44,857 bases of DNA from Nocardia cyriacigeorgica NBRC 100375 (GCF_000308555.1 NZ_BAFY01000189.1:1-44857); one strand, 5' to 3'. Positions 33,655-42,783 are shown, numbered from the stretch's first letter. Program-made: numbers and translations. The notes: generated by a model not told the origin, from the letters alone.

Positions 33655-35304
33655 ATGTCTCTGTCGACCCCTGCCCCCGTCCGCAAGGCGCGTGACCTCG
33701 CCCTGGGCGTGAATGTCATGGTCAAGCGCGGGTTGTTCAACCCGCTGCGCCTCGATCACGGGGCCCGCTCGTTCATCAACATGCGCAGGTTCGGCCCGTT
33801 CGCCGGCGTCGTCATGCATGCCGCGCAGACCCGGCCGAATGCCGCGGCGATCGTCGACGAACACGGCGAACTCACCTTCGGCCAGCTCGATGAACTGTCC
33901 AACGCCTTCGCTCGCGGGCTCGCGACCAAGGGCATCGGCCAGGGCGACGTGGTCGCGGTACTGGCACGCGACCACCGCGGCATGGTGCTGAGCCTGCTGG
34001 CCACCGGCAAGCTCGGTGTGCGCGCGGTCCTGATGAACACCGGATTCGCCAAACCGCAGTTCGCCGACGTCGCCGAGCGCGAAAAGATCAAGGCGGTACT
34101 GCACGACAGCGAGTTCTTCGACCTGATGAGCGCCATCCCGGCCGATATCCCCCGCGTGCTCACCTGGGTGGACGAGAAGGACGGCGCCGATCCTTCGATC
34201 CCCACCATCGAGTCGCTGTCGGCGGGCCGCTCCACCGAGTCCATGCCGGCCCCGGCCAAGCCCGGCGGGATGGTGATCCTCACCAGCGGCACCACCGGCA
34301 CGCCGAAGGGCGCGCCGCGCGATCGGGTCAGCCCCTTCATGTCGGCCCAGTTCCTGGACCGGGTTCCGCTGCCCAAGAACGGCACCATGGTGATGGCGGC
34401 GCCGATCTTCCACGGCACCGGCCTGTCCCAGTTCACCCTCGGCCTCGCGCTCGGCAACCGGGTGATCTTCCAGCAGTGCCGCTTCGATCCGGAGCTGACG
34501 CTGGCCAATATCGTGAAGCATCGCGCGGATTCGCTGGTCGTGGTGCCCACCATGTTGCAGCGCATGCTCGACCTGCCCGCAGACGTGCTCGCCAAATACG
34601 ACATGACGCCGCTGAAGGTGATCTTCGCGGCCGGCTCGGCGATTCCGCCGGACGTCGTGGTGCGCACCGCCGAATACTTCGGCGACGTGCTCTACAACCT
34701 GTACGGCTCCACCGAATGCGCGGTGATCACGGTGGCCACGCCGGAAGATCTGCGCAAGGCGCCGAGCACCGCGGGTCGCCCGCCGGCGGGCATCCGGATC
34801 GCGCTCTACGACGAGAACCGCAAGCTCATCACCGAGCCGAACGTCACCGGCACCATCTTCATCGAGAACGCGCACGGATTCCGCGCCTACACCGACGGCC
34901 GCACGAAGGAACGGGTGGACGGGATGATGTCCAGCGGCGACGTCGGCCATTTCGATGCCGACGGACTGCTGTACATCGACGGCCGCGATGACGACATGAT
35001 CGTCTCCGGCGGCGAGAACGTCTTCCCGCAGGAGGTCGAGCACCTGCTGTCGAACCGGCCGGACGTGCTGGAGGCGGCCGTCGTCGGCGTGGACGACCGC
35101 GAGTTCGGCAAGCGGTTGCGCGCCTTCGTGGTGCCCGGACCGGACTCCGCCCGCGACGTCCAGGAGATCAAGGACTACGTCAAGCAGAACCTGGCTCGCT
35201 ACAAGGTGCCGCGCGAGGTGATCTTCCTCGACGAGCTGCCCCGCAATGCCACCGGCAAACTGCTGCGCAAGCCACTGGTCGAGATGGACGTCGACGCCTC
35301 GTAG
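33655..35304 (+). CDS. fatty-acid acyl-CoA synthetase (FadD-type), copy 2
   Basis: 549 residues. TSGTTGTPKG (210-219), YGSTE, SSGDVGHF, DGRDDDMIVSGGEN and NATGKLLRK show a complete ANL enzyme. Long stretches are shared with copy 1 (LMNTGFAKPQFA, KAVLHDSEF, SGGENVFPQEVE), so the pair arose by tandem duplication. The N-terminal extension differs (MVKRGLFNPLRLDHGARSFINM), which may reflect a different substrate or location. ATG at 33655 follows GGAAGG. The upstream interval holds a small inverted repeat TGCTA-N4-TAGCA near 33568, a possible promoter site. Confidence 0.9.
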   Translation: MSLSTPAPVRKARDLALGVNVMVKRGLFNPLRLDHGARSFINMRRFGPFAGVVMHAAQTRPNAAAIVDEHGELTFGQLDELSNAFARGLATKGIGQGDVVAVLARDHRGMVLSLLATGKLGVRAVLMNTGFAKPQFADVAEREKIKAVLHDSEFFDLMSAIPADIPRVLTWVDEKDGADPSIPTIESLSAGRSTESMPAPAKPGGMVILTSGTTGTPKGAPRDRVSPFMSAQFLDRVPLPKNGTMVMAAPIFHGTGLSQFTLGLALGNRVIFQQCRFDPELTLANIVKHRADSLVVVPTMLQRMLDLPADVLAKYDMTPLKVIFAAGSAIPPDVVVRTAEYFGDVLYNLYGSTECAVITVATPEDLRKAPSTAGRPPAGIRIALYDENRKLITEPNVTGTIFIENAHGFRAYTDGRTKERVDGMMSSGDVGHFDADGLLYIDGRDDDMIVSGGENVFPQEVEHLLSNRPDVLEAAVVGVDDREFGKRLRAFVVPGPDSARDVQEIKDYVKQNLARYKVPREVIFLDELPRNATGKLLRKPLVEMDVDAS

Positions 35305-35359
35305 CAGCCCCGGCTACCTCCGATCACCGACGTGGCCATCGGATGAATACCGCTCAGTT

Positions 35360-35378
35360 ATCATCAGCGCGTGATGAT
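35360..35378. promoter_or_regulatory. operator candidate covering promoter and start codon of the small membrane protein
   Basis: ATCATCA-GCGCG-TGATGAT, a perfect 7+5+7 inverted repeat. It overlaps a possible -10 box TATCAT (35359-35364) and the ATG at 35374, so a bound regulator would block transcription start directly. Confidence 0.5.
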
Positions 35379-35934
35379 CAGGTTCGGCCGACCCCCTGCG
35401 GATGACCGCAGCGGCCTCGCGCAGGTGCGCGGTGGGGCGGCCGGATCGTTGTCGGGTGCGGTGTCGGTGGCGGCGCACGGCTGGGCCTCCGGTGGGATGG
35501 CGCCGAGCAGCGCCACCCTGGCTCTGCTCGTCGCCGCCGCCGCGGTCGTCGGGGCGCTGATCGCCGGACTCGCACCATTGCGGACCGGGTCGGCCGGACT
35601 CGTCACCGTCCTCGCGGCGGGCCAGCTCCTCGGCCACCTCAGCATGGGCTGGGGTTCCGGACATCTGCATCACGGTGATCTGCAGCTGACGCCCGCGATG
35701 ATCGCCGCGCACCTCGTTGCCGTCGCTGTGGCGGCCGTTCTCATCCAGGGTGCGGAATTCGCCTACCGGATCGGCGGATCGGCGCTGGCCCGAGTACTGC
35801 CGCTGCGGTATCACCCGCCAGCCATCGCCGGGCCCGCGCCGCTGCGCACCGGCCATCGCGATCGCGTCATCCTGTGGGTGCTCGCCGCCGAATCCACGCG
35901 AACCCGCGCGCCGCCGTCGATTGTTCGTCTCTGA
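35374..35934 (+). CDS. multi-helix membrane protein, possibly metal related
   Basis: About 186 residues with four predicted helices (ATLALLVAAAAVVGALIAGLA; GLVTVLAAGQLLGHLSMGW; MIAAHLVAVAVAAVLIQGA; and a weaker N-terminal one). A histidine cluster GSGHLHHGD lies between helices 2 and 3. It resembles small actinobacterial membrane proteins next to copper or PepSY genes, but I cannot name the family. GTG at 35371 is directly adjacent and in frame. The following PepSY protein on the same strand also has a His cluster, which supports a shared metal link, though 488 bases separate them. Confidence 0.6.
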   Translation: MIRFGRPPADDRSGLAQVRGGAAGSLSGAVSVAAHGWASGGMAPSSATLALLVAAAAVVGALIAGLAPLRTGSAGLVTVLAAGQLLGHLSMGWGSGHLHHGDLQLTPAMIAAHLVAVAVAAVLIQGAEFAYRIGGSALARVLPLRYHPPAIAGPAPLRTGHRDRVILWVLAAESTRTRAPPSIVRL

Positions 35935-36422
35935 GTTCCCTCCCCGGACACAAGACACTGTGCGTGCGCCGGCGTACGCATTACGCGTGGTCGCGCTGTA
36001 GTTCCGCACCGACGCCACAACGGCCCTGCCTGGAGTTGTCGCAGTTCCGTATCGGCTCGCCGCGGTGGCCGTGACCGCGCCGAACGGGCGCTACCCGCGC
36101 TCACGTGTGGTCGCCGCGCATGCGGCCGGACGCGTCGCGATTCCGTCGGGTAACCGCGCCTGACGACACGAGTACGTGAGCGGCCGAAGGTGCGCAGCAT
36201 CGCACCGTGCGCTCAGGCAAGGCGCGCCGGACGATCGGTTACCCGGTCTGATCCGGACAGCGGCCGTCCAGCGATCGACACGATCGGCAAACGCGCGATC
36301 CGTCTCGTGTACCCGGGGTCCATCTCGCCCATCCGTATGCGCTGTCGTCGAACGCCCCGAGCTTGTGGCGAAGGTGCACGGCGACAGCCGGGCGTCACCT
36401 ACCAGGACGTAGTCGAACAACG
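35935..36422. other. 488-base interval without a supportable gene
   Basis: Open frames here are short and lack ribosome binding sites and codon bias. I see an imperfect 20-bp palindrome at 35961-35980 (TGCGTGCGCC / GGCGTACGCA, one mismatched pair), which may end the previous gene. No other clear signal was found. Confidence 0.5.
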
Positions 36423-37877
36423 ATGAGTACCACTGATATCGAGGCTCCACAGCAGGAGTCGGCTTCCCCGCCCGGACCACGACGGTCCGGCGCGGGTGCC
36501 GCCGCACGTGCGCTGGCGCTGCGGTTGCATTTCTACGCCGGCGTCTTCGTCGGTCCATTCATTCTGATCGCGGCGGTCACCGGTGCGCTGTACGCGATCG
36601 CGCCGACGCTGGAGTCGATCGTCAGCCGCGATCTGCTGCACGTCGAAGCTTCCGGACCCGCGCGCCCGGTCTCCCAGCAGGTCGGCGCCGCCGTCGCTAC
36701 CCGGCCGGATCTCACCCTCGTCGCGGTGGCACCGGCGCCCGAAGCAGGCGACACCACCCGGGTCATCTTCAGCGACCCGACGCTCGGTGAATCCGAACGG
36801 CGCGCGGTGTTCGTCGACCCTGCGACCGCGACACCGGTCGGCGACTCGGTGGTCTACGGCAGTTCGGGCGCGCTGCCCATGCGCACCTGGATCGACCGGT
36901 TGCACCGCGACCTGCACCTGGGCGAGCCCGGCCGGCTCTACAGCGAGCTGGCCGCGTCCTGGCTGTGGGTGATCGCGCTGGCCGGGCTGCTGCTGTGGGT
37001 CCGCCGGGTGCGGGCGCGGCGCAACCGCAATTCCGCCGGATGGCTGATGCTGCCGGACCGTTCCGGCAGCGGCCGCGGGCGCACCCTGAATTGGCATGGC
37101 GCCGTCGGGTTCTGGATTCTTCCGGTGCTGTTGCTGCTGGCGGCGACCGGAATGACCTGGTCGACCTACGCCGGTGAGAACATCACGAAGCTGCGGGAGA
37201 ATCTCAGCTGGACCACGCCTGCTGTCAGCACCGCACTGCCGGGTTCGGAGGCGCCGGCGACCCACGCGGGCGGCGACCACCACCATAGTGGTTCGACCCC
37301 GATGCCGACCGGCGATCCGGGTGACCGGGTGGCGCAGCTGGATCGGGTGGTCGAGGCCGGACGTGCCGCGGGCATCGATCAGCCTGCCGAGATCGCGATT
37401 CCCGCCGACGATTCCACGGCTTTCGCGATCAAGGAACGGCGCATGCCCGGTACTTACACCGTCGACTCCGTCGCAGTCGACGGCACCACCGGTGCCATCA
37501 CCGCGCGCCTGCCCTACGCCGATTGGCCGCTGATGGCCAAACTGTCCAATTGGGGCATTCAATTCCACATGGGCTTGATGTTCGGCCTGCTCAACCAGCT
37601 ACTGCTGCTCGCGGTGATGATCGGGCTGATCACCGTGATCGTGCGTGGCTATCTGCTGTGGTGGAAGCGGCGACCCACCCGCGATGCCGGGCGATTCGCC
37701 GTCGGCAAGCCACCGCAGCGCGGCGGATTGCGGCGCAACCCGTTGGTGCTGATCGTGCCGTTGGCCGCGGTGACGGTCCTGATCGGCTGGTTCGCGCCGC
37801 TGATCGGCGTCAGCGTGCTCGCATTCCTGGTGGTCGACGTCATCGTCGGTCGGTTCAGGAGCCGAGCCGCCGGATAG
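36423..37877 (+). CDS. PepSY-associated transmembrane protein
   Basis: 484 residues of the PepSY_TM type. An N-terminal helix (LRLHFYAGVFVGPFILIAAVTGALYAI) is followed by a PepSY repeat-containing external domain, the family motif IDRLHRDLHLGEPGRLYSELAASWLWVIALAGLLLWV, a helix WHGAVGFWILPVLLLLAATGMTWS, a second PepSY region, and GIQFHMGLMFGLLNQLLLLAVMIGLI. Conserved histidines in the helices (HFYAG, LHRDLH, WHGA, FHMG) resemble heme or metal-coordinating sites of siderophore-reductase relatives. An external loop holds HAGGDHHHSG, a likely metal-binding stretch. The role is probably iron or copper reduction or uptake, inferred. The frame start at 36363 lies in the upstream gap; ATG at 36423 is chosen. 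Confidence 0.85.
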   Translation: MSTTDIEAPQQESASPPGPRRSGAGAAARALALRLHFYAGVFVGPFILIAAVTGALYAIAPTLESIVSRDLLHVEASGPARPVSQQVGAAVATRPDLTLVAVAPAPEAGDTTRVIFSDPTLGESERRAVFVDPATATPVGDSVVYGSSGALPMRTWIDRLHRDLHLGEPGRLYSELAASWLWVIALAGLLLWVRRVRARRNRNSAGWLMLPDRSGSGRGRTLNWHGAVGFWILPVLLLLAATGMTWSTYAGENITKLRENLSWTTPAVSTALPGSEAPATHAGGDHHHSGSTPMPTGDPGDRVAQLDRVVEAGRAAGIDQPAEIAIPADDSTAFAIKERRMPGTYTVDSVAVDGTTGAITARLPYADWPLMAKLSNWGIQFHMGLMFGLLNQLLLLAVMIGLITVIVRGYLLWWKRRPTRDAGRFAVGKPPQRGGLRRNPLVLIVPLAAVTVLIGWFAPLIGVSVLAFLVVDVIVGRFRSRAAG

Positions 37878-38263
37878 CCCCAGATCCGCGAGACGGGCCC
37901 GCCGGGCGGCGGGCCTGGTTCTTCGCGCGAAGTACCGCCTCAGCGCTGAGCTGAGGAATGGGTTCCGCCGGACGTTCGAGCGCTGCAACCTGCGCTGACG
38001 AGCTGGCCGGTCGAGTGCACATGCTCGGTCGAGTATGTCCGGCGGAGCACACACCGGACCGTCGGCATCCGCACTGCCCGCCGACATCCGGGGCCCGAGG
38101 CCACCGGTATCCGCCTGCGACGGCACGTGCCCGCACAGTCGTGCCCATGCCGGCGCACGGGCGAGAACCACGGCCGCACAAGCAATTCGGGTCAGCCCAT
38201 GTCGGTATCGACTCTACCGACTCGACCCGATGTCATCTCTCCACACATGAGAAGGAAGCAACC
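37878..38263. other. 386-base interval without a supportable gene
   Basis: It contains a GC-rich hairpin (37896-37915), a perfect 12-bp palindrome CTTCGCGCGAAG (37921-37932), an inverted repeat CCTCAGC-N5-GCTGAGG (37938-37956) and two direct copies of GGTCGAGT (38009-38016 and 38027-38034). A GAAGGAAGC ribosome binding site precedes the next gene. No coding sequence is convincing. Confidence 0.5.
37896..37915 (+). terminator. hairpin after the PepSY gene
   Basis: GGCCCGCC-GGGC-GGCGGGCC, an 8-bp stem 18 bases after the stop codon, followed by a short T-rich run. Confidence 0.55.
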
Positions 38264-38959
38264 ATGACGTTCACCAAGCTCGCCCTGATCACCATCGCCG
38301 CGACCACCGCGCTCGGACTCACCACCGCCACCGCACAGGCGGCGCCCGAGCCGGAGGCGGTCGGCTTCACCGCGACGGCGACCGAGACGTCGAGCATCAT
38401 CAGCACCGACGCGGGTTCGCTCGTGGTCGAGGATCGGGCGCTGAAAATCAAGGCGCCCAACGGCAGCGTGCTGGCGGGCATGCCACTGACCTTCCGGGTC
38501 GACGAGTTCGAATTCCCGATCGCCGCCGACATCTCCGGCCGCACCGCCACTCTCACCCCGCGGTTCGATCTCGCGCACGCGGTGTACCGCCCGGTCGCCC
38601 TGCCCTTCGAGGACAAGGCCGGTTACAAGTCCGAGTACGAGCGGGAGAAGGATGCCTGGAGCCGGATGACCAGCACCATCGGTCTCGGAGCCAGCGTCGC
38701 CGCGCTGGTCGGCGGCATCGGCGGGGCCGCGGTGGGTTGCGTTCTCGGCGGCATCGCGGGCGCCACCATCGCCTCGGCCACCATCGTCGGTCTGTTCGGC
38801 CCGTTCATTCCCGCAGCCGCCGTCGGCTGCATCGGCGGCGTCCTAGCCGTCGGCAGCCTCGGTGCTGTCGTCGGGCAGATCCTGATCACCGCGCCCGTCG
38901 CCATCGGCGCCGCGATCCAGTACTTCACCACGATCAACGCCCCGTTCCCGGCCAAGTGA
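38264..38959 (+). CDS. exported protein with glycine-zipper hydrophobic hairpin (Nocardia DUF8020-like)
   Basis: 231 residues. The signal peptide TFTKLALITIAATTALGLTTATAQAA is cleaved near residue 27. A beta-rich domain of about 100 residues follows (VGFTATATETSSIISTDAGSLVVEDRALKI ... FEFPIAADISGRTATLTPRF). The C-terminal half is a Gly/Ala-rich double hydrophobic stretch (GASVAALVGGIGGAAVGCVLGG, FIPAAAVGCIGGVLAVGSLGAVVG) with two GC pairs, typical of glycine-zipper membrane insertion. I recall this layout as common in Nocardia exported proteins of unknown function. Envelope insertion or pore formation is possible. ATG at 38264 follows GAAGGAAGC. Confidence 0.7.
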   Translation: MTFTKLALITIAATTALGLTTATAQAAPEPEAVGFTATATETSSIISTDAGSLVVEDRALKIKAPNGSVLAGMPLTFRVDEFEFPIAADISGRTATLTPRFDLAHAVYRPVALPFEDKAGYKSEYEREKDAWSRMTSTIGLGASVAALVGGIGGAAVGCVLGGIAGATIASATIVGLFGPFIPAAAVGCIGGVLAVGSLGAVVGQILITAPVAIGAAIQYFTTINAPFPAK

Positions 38960-38965
38960 TCCGAA

Positions 38966-39006
38966 GCCGCCGTGTCCCGGGCTTTCCGTGCCCGGGACAC
39001 GGCGGC
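38966..39006 (+). terminator. perfect 17-bp hairpin terminator after the glycine-zipper gene
   Basis: Arms 38966-38982 and 38990-39006 are exact reverse complements around a seven-base loop TTTCCGT. As it lies between two converging genes it may serve both. Confidence 0.85.
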
Positions 39007-39038
39007 GTTCACATGGTCAGGACCGATGGACCGGGAGT

Positions 39039-40028
39039 TCAATCATCCAAGCCCCCATGGGGAAACAGCAGTGCGGGCGAGGACTGCGCCAGGCCGACGG
39101 GCCGGCCGGCTCGGGGAGCAGCGACCCAGGGTGTGGCCTGCGGCTTGTCCGACCCCGACGGGGCGGGCCGAGGCCGGGGGCGGCGCTCTCGGCGGGTCTG
39201 CCGCACGCTATCGGTGCGCGGGAGGCGCTCGCGCTGCACCAGGCGCTGCCTGCCGGCCTCGTCGTCCTCGGCCGCACGCCGCTCCAGCAGTTCGTGGTCG
39301 TGCTGCACCATGCGTTCGAACACCTGGTCCACGATGTCGTCGACGTCCTCGGCGTGGGCCGATCGGGAGTCGACCGAGGGCTGGTCGACCTCGTCGTACG
39401 CACCGGCGCCGCTATCGGCCGGGTAGACCCGGCGCCGCAGGCAGACGGCGATCACCGCGGTGAGTGCCACGACGACACAGCAGATCAGGGCTTGATCGGT
39501 CAGAGTGGCCGTCACGGGCTGCTGCGCCGCGTCGGCGGTCGGCTGCTCGCCGCCGCCGAACAGGGACTTGACGATGGTGCCGAGCGTTTCCTTCAGTTCG
39601 TCATGGTCTTCGGTCATCTTCTTCAGATCCGGCGATTTACTGTTGAGGTACAGCAGCGTCACCGGAACGAGGACCACATTGGCCATCGCGGCGACGATCG
39701 CCACCGACCGGCCGACGCCGGTCAACCGATGCAGCTGGGCCGCGATCAGGGTGAGGACCGCGACCGCCGCGATCAACGCACCCAACCATCCGCTGATGGA
39801 TGCCACGGGCTCGTCGAAGATGCGCAGCGCCGGGACGGAGCCGTCGAGCCGGCCGAAAGCGTCGGTATGCACGTCACCGTGGGGACCCGAGGCCGATAGC
39901 CATGGTTGGCACAGGAGCACCAGGGTGAGCAAGCTCAGCGCTGTGATCGACCAGCTCTGCCAACCGGATCGAGATTCCGAATCCGGTCGCGTGACGACGT
40001 CGGAGTGCCCGTTGGGTGCGTTATCCAT
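39039..40028 (-). CDS. membrane protein with cytoplasmic charged tail, function unknown
   Basis: 329 residues. Four predicted helices: WSITALSLLTLVLLCQPWLS, ISGWLGALIAAVAVLTLIAA, SVAIVAAMANVVLVPVTLLYL and LICCVVVALTAVIAVCL. Between helices 3 and 4 there is a hydrophilic loop with charged helices (SPDLKKMTEDHDELKETLGTIVKS). The C-terminal 120 residues are highly charged and Arg-rich (DDIVDQVFERMVQHDHELLERR...). No family is recognised. ATG at 40028 is chosen; an in-frame GTG at 40097 would add 23 residues from an AT-rich stretch. Neither has a strong ribosome binding site. Confidence 0.6.
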   Translation of the reverse strand: MDNAPNGHSDVVTRPDSESRSGWQSWSITALSLLTLVLLCQPWLSASGPHGDVHTDAFGRLDGSVPALRIFDEPVASISGWLGALIAAVAVLTLIAAQLHRLTGVGRSVAIVAAMANVVLVPVTLLYLNSKSPDLKKMTEDHDELKETLGTIVKSLFGGGEQPTADAAQQPVTATLTDQALICCVVVALTAVIAVCLRRRVYPADSGAGAYDEVDQPSVDSRSAHAEDVDDIVDQVFERMVQHDHELLERRAAEDDEAGRQRLVQRERLPRTDSVRQTRRERRPRPRPAPSGSDKPQATPWVAAPRAGRPVGLAQSSPALLFPHGGLDD

Positions 40029-40378
40029 GAATTTCGAATTCAACCTTCGGAATTGCTTATTTTCACCCCTGCGCGATATGCGAGGGGCTTGTGTCACATC
40101 TTTGATGAACCCTTGTCGCCATCGACGTTCACCAGATTAGAGCATGGGATACGCAGGTCAAATGAGGTTCTGGCAATAAAGAGACCTGTGACACAATACT
40201 TTTCGGTAACTTGTAACGGCGGCCCTTTACCCATATGCGGAGCCGTCCCCCGAAAGCCCTGCATCGAGAAGTTTTCCGGCACACCGGTAAGCACCAACCC
40301 GGCGTAACGGCCCGCATCGGCTGTGACCAGATCCACGCTCGTCGACGCCACCCGCGCATCGAGCAGCCGCGCCGATAG
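40029..40378. other. AT-richer interval of 350 bases without a supportable gene
   Basis: Base composition drops well below the neighbours: in 40141-40220 I count 36 G+C in 80 bases. The interval holds GTGTCACA (40091-40098) and its inverse TGTGACAC (40187-40194), 88 bases apart. It is likely a promoter region, or a remnant of something lost. A minus-strand frame at 40094-40351 is too weak to call. Confidence 0.5.
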
Positions 40379-41518
<1,140 letters not shown>

Positions 41519-41575
41519 CGTTCCACCTTACGAGACACGCCGTGCGAGCAGTGGTTTCACCGCGACACGGTGCCT

Positions 41576-41620
41576 GGCGGGTGATCCTCGGTCACGCTCG
41601 GTCCGAAGGGATGACCCGCC
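41576..41620 (+). promoter_or_regulatory. leader hairpin or operator before the arginine decarboxylase operon
   Basis: Two 12-base arms (41576-41587 and 41609-41620) are reverse complements with one mismatch, around a 21-base loop. The right arm ends 36 bases before the GTG of the decarboxylase. If transcribed it would be a leader hairpin; if not, a spaced operator. Confidence 0.4.
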
Positions 41621-41656
41621 CGCCTGTCCGCGGGCCCGGCCACATGGGGAGCAGTT

Positions 41657-42217
41657 GTGATCGATTCCGTCCGCCGACGTTTCGGTGCGTCTTGGCCGCC
41701 GCGGCATCGTCTGTCCGCTCGTCGCGGCGATCGGCCGGCACCGCAGACCATTCAGATCGCCGCGGCCACCGGCGCCGGGCCGACCGCCCTGGCCGCATTC
41801 GATGCCGCCCTGCGCGAACTCGGGGTCGGCGAGGCGAATCTGATCCGGCTGTCCTCGGTGATCCCACCGCACGCCCGACCGAAACCCGTCGAGCGGATCA
41901 GCACGCCGTTCGCGTGGGGCGACCGGCTCTACTGCGTCTACGCCGCCGGACACGCCGACCGCACGGGTTCCCGCGCCGCCGCCGGAATCGGCTGGACCAC
42001 CCGCGAGGACGGTGCGGGCCTGTTCGTCGAACACGAGGCGGAGACCACCGACGAGGTCGAACATCTTGTCCGATCCAGCCTGGCCGATATGGCCGGGCAT
42101 CGCAGCGGGCGCTTCGGCCCGATTCGATTGCGCATCAGCGAAACTCGTTGCGACGGCCGTCCCACGTGCGCGGTGGTGTTCGCCGCGTTCGGCGCGACCG
42201 GATGGGACCGGCTATGA
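41657..42217 (+). CDS. pyruvoyl-dependent arginine decarboxylase
   Basis: A 186-residue member of the PvlArgDC family, which turns arginine into agmatine using a pyruvoyl group made by self-cleavage. NLIRLSSVIPP (61-71) matches the processing site of the Methanocaldococcus jannaschii enzyme, where the chain is cut between Ser52 and Ser53. Here the cut would fall between S66 and S67, giving the pyruvoyl residue from S67. The catalytic Glu109 of that enzyme aligns with E125 in GLFVEHEAE. Other family blocks are GPTALAAFDAALRELGVGEAN and the C-terminal CAVVFAAFGA. The N-terminus is about 15 residues longer and basic. GTG at 41657 has GGGGAG upstream. Its stop overlaps the next ATG (ATGA). Agmatine feeds polyamine synthesis or acid and nitrogen use. 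Confidence 0.88.
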   Translation: MIDSVRRRFGASWPPRHRLSARRGDRPAPQTIQIAAATGAGPTALAAFDAALRELGVGEANLIRLSSVIPPHARPKPVERISTPFAWGDRLYCVYAAGHADRTGSRAAAGIGWTTREDGAGLFVEHEAETTDEVEHLVRSSLADMAGHRSGRFGPIRLRISETRCDGRPTCAVVFAAFGATGWDRL

Positions 42218-42783
42218 GCCGATTGCACGTCACGATCGAAACGACGATCGGCCGGGAGCCGGCCGAACTCTTCCACGGCCTGTACGAGCAGGCCTTCGGC
42301 CCGTTGCGGTCCAAGGCCGCGGCCAGGCAGGTGCTGCATCGCGACGAGTTCCTGGCCGAGATGCGCGATCCACGGGTGCAGAAGCACATCGCGCGCAACG
42401 GCACCGGCGAGCCCGTCGGCTTGACCACCTTGACCAGGCATTTGGAGACGGTGCCGTGGATCAGCCCCGAGTATTTCATTGCGAGATATCCTGAACACGC
42501 AGCCCGTGATGCGATCTACTACGCGGGTTTCACCCTTGTTGCGCCAAGTGCGCGACAGGGCGCGGCCTTCCATGTCATGATCGAATCAGTTGTCCGGGTT
42601 CTGGTGGCTGAACGTGCCGCGGTCGGCTGGGACATCTGTTCGTACAACAACACTCGGTTCTGTTTCGCCGACGGCATCAGAGCGGTGCTCGAGGAGCAGG
42701 CAGACGTCGAAGTAGCAGTTGAGGATTCCCAGACCTACTACGCGGCCCGATTCATCGGAACGGGAGCGATGAAGGGGGGCTGA
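42214..42783 (+). CDS. GNAT-like protein of unknown function, coupled to the arginine decarboxylase
   Basis: 189 residues. The order of segments suggests an acyltransferase fold: an N-terminal helix pair (AELFHGLYEQAFGPLRSKAA), a strand EPVGLTTLTRH (66-76), then YYAGFTLVAPSARQGAAFHVMIESVV (102-127), in which VAPSARQG resembles the acetyl-CoA loop, and DICSYNNTRFCFADGI (140-155) like a motif B region. The pattern is imperfect, so the enzyme activity is inferred. Its ATG overlaps the decarboxylase stop by four bases, and its stop overlaps the diguanylate cyclase ATG by one, so the three proteins are made together. Agmatine or another amine would be a plausible substrate. Confidence 0.6.
   Translation: MSRLHVTIETTIGREPAELFHGLYEQAFGPLRSKAAARQVLHRDEFLAEMRDPRVQKHIARNGTGEPVGLTTLTRHLETVPWISPEYFIARYPEHAARDAIYYAGFTLVAPSARQGAAFHVMIESVVRVLVAERAAVGWDICSYNNTRFCFADGIRAVLEEQADVEVAVEDSQTYYAARFIGTGAMKGG

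Noticed and set aside
31695..33740. 681-residue open frame on the minus strand opposite the first acyl-CoA synthetase
   Set aside because: It is the antisense shadow of a gene with strong GC bias at third positions. Its translation has no domain motifs, and the opposite strand encodes a complete enzyme.
33574..35043. 489-residue minus-strand frame opposite the second acyl-CoA synthetase
   Set aside because: Antisense shadow with no recognisable domain.
37921..37956. Palindromes CTTCGCGCGAAG and CCTCAGC-N5-GCTGAGG as operators of the glycine-zipper gene
   Set aside because: They lie more than 300 bases before that gene and directly after the PepSY terminator, so they are more likely part of the transcription end region. 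Noted only in the gap description.
40094..40351. 85-residue minus-strand frame between galK and the membrane protein
   Set aside because: Part of it looks protein-like, but it lies in the AT-rich gap, has no ribosome binding site and matches no family I know. Left as unresolved gap sequence.
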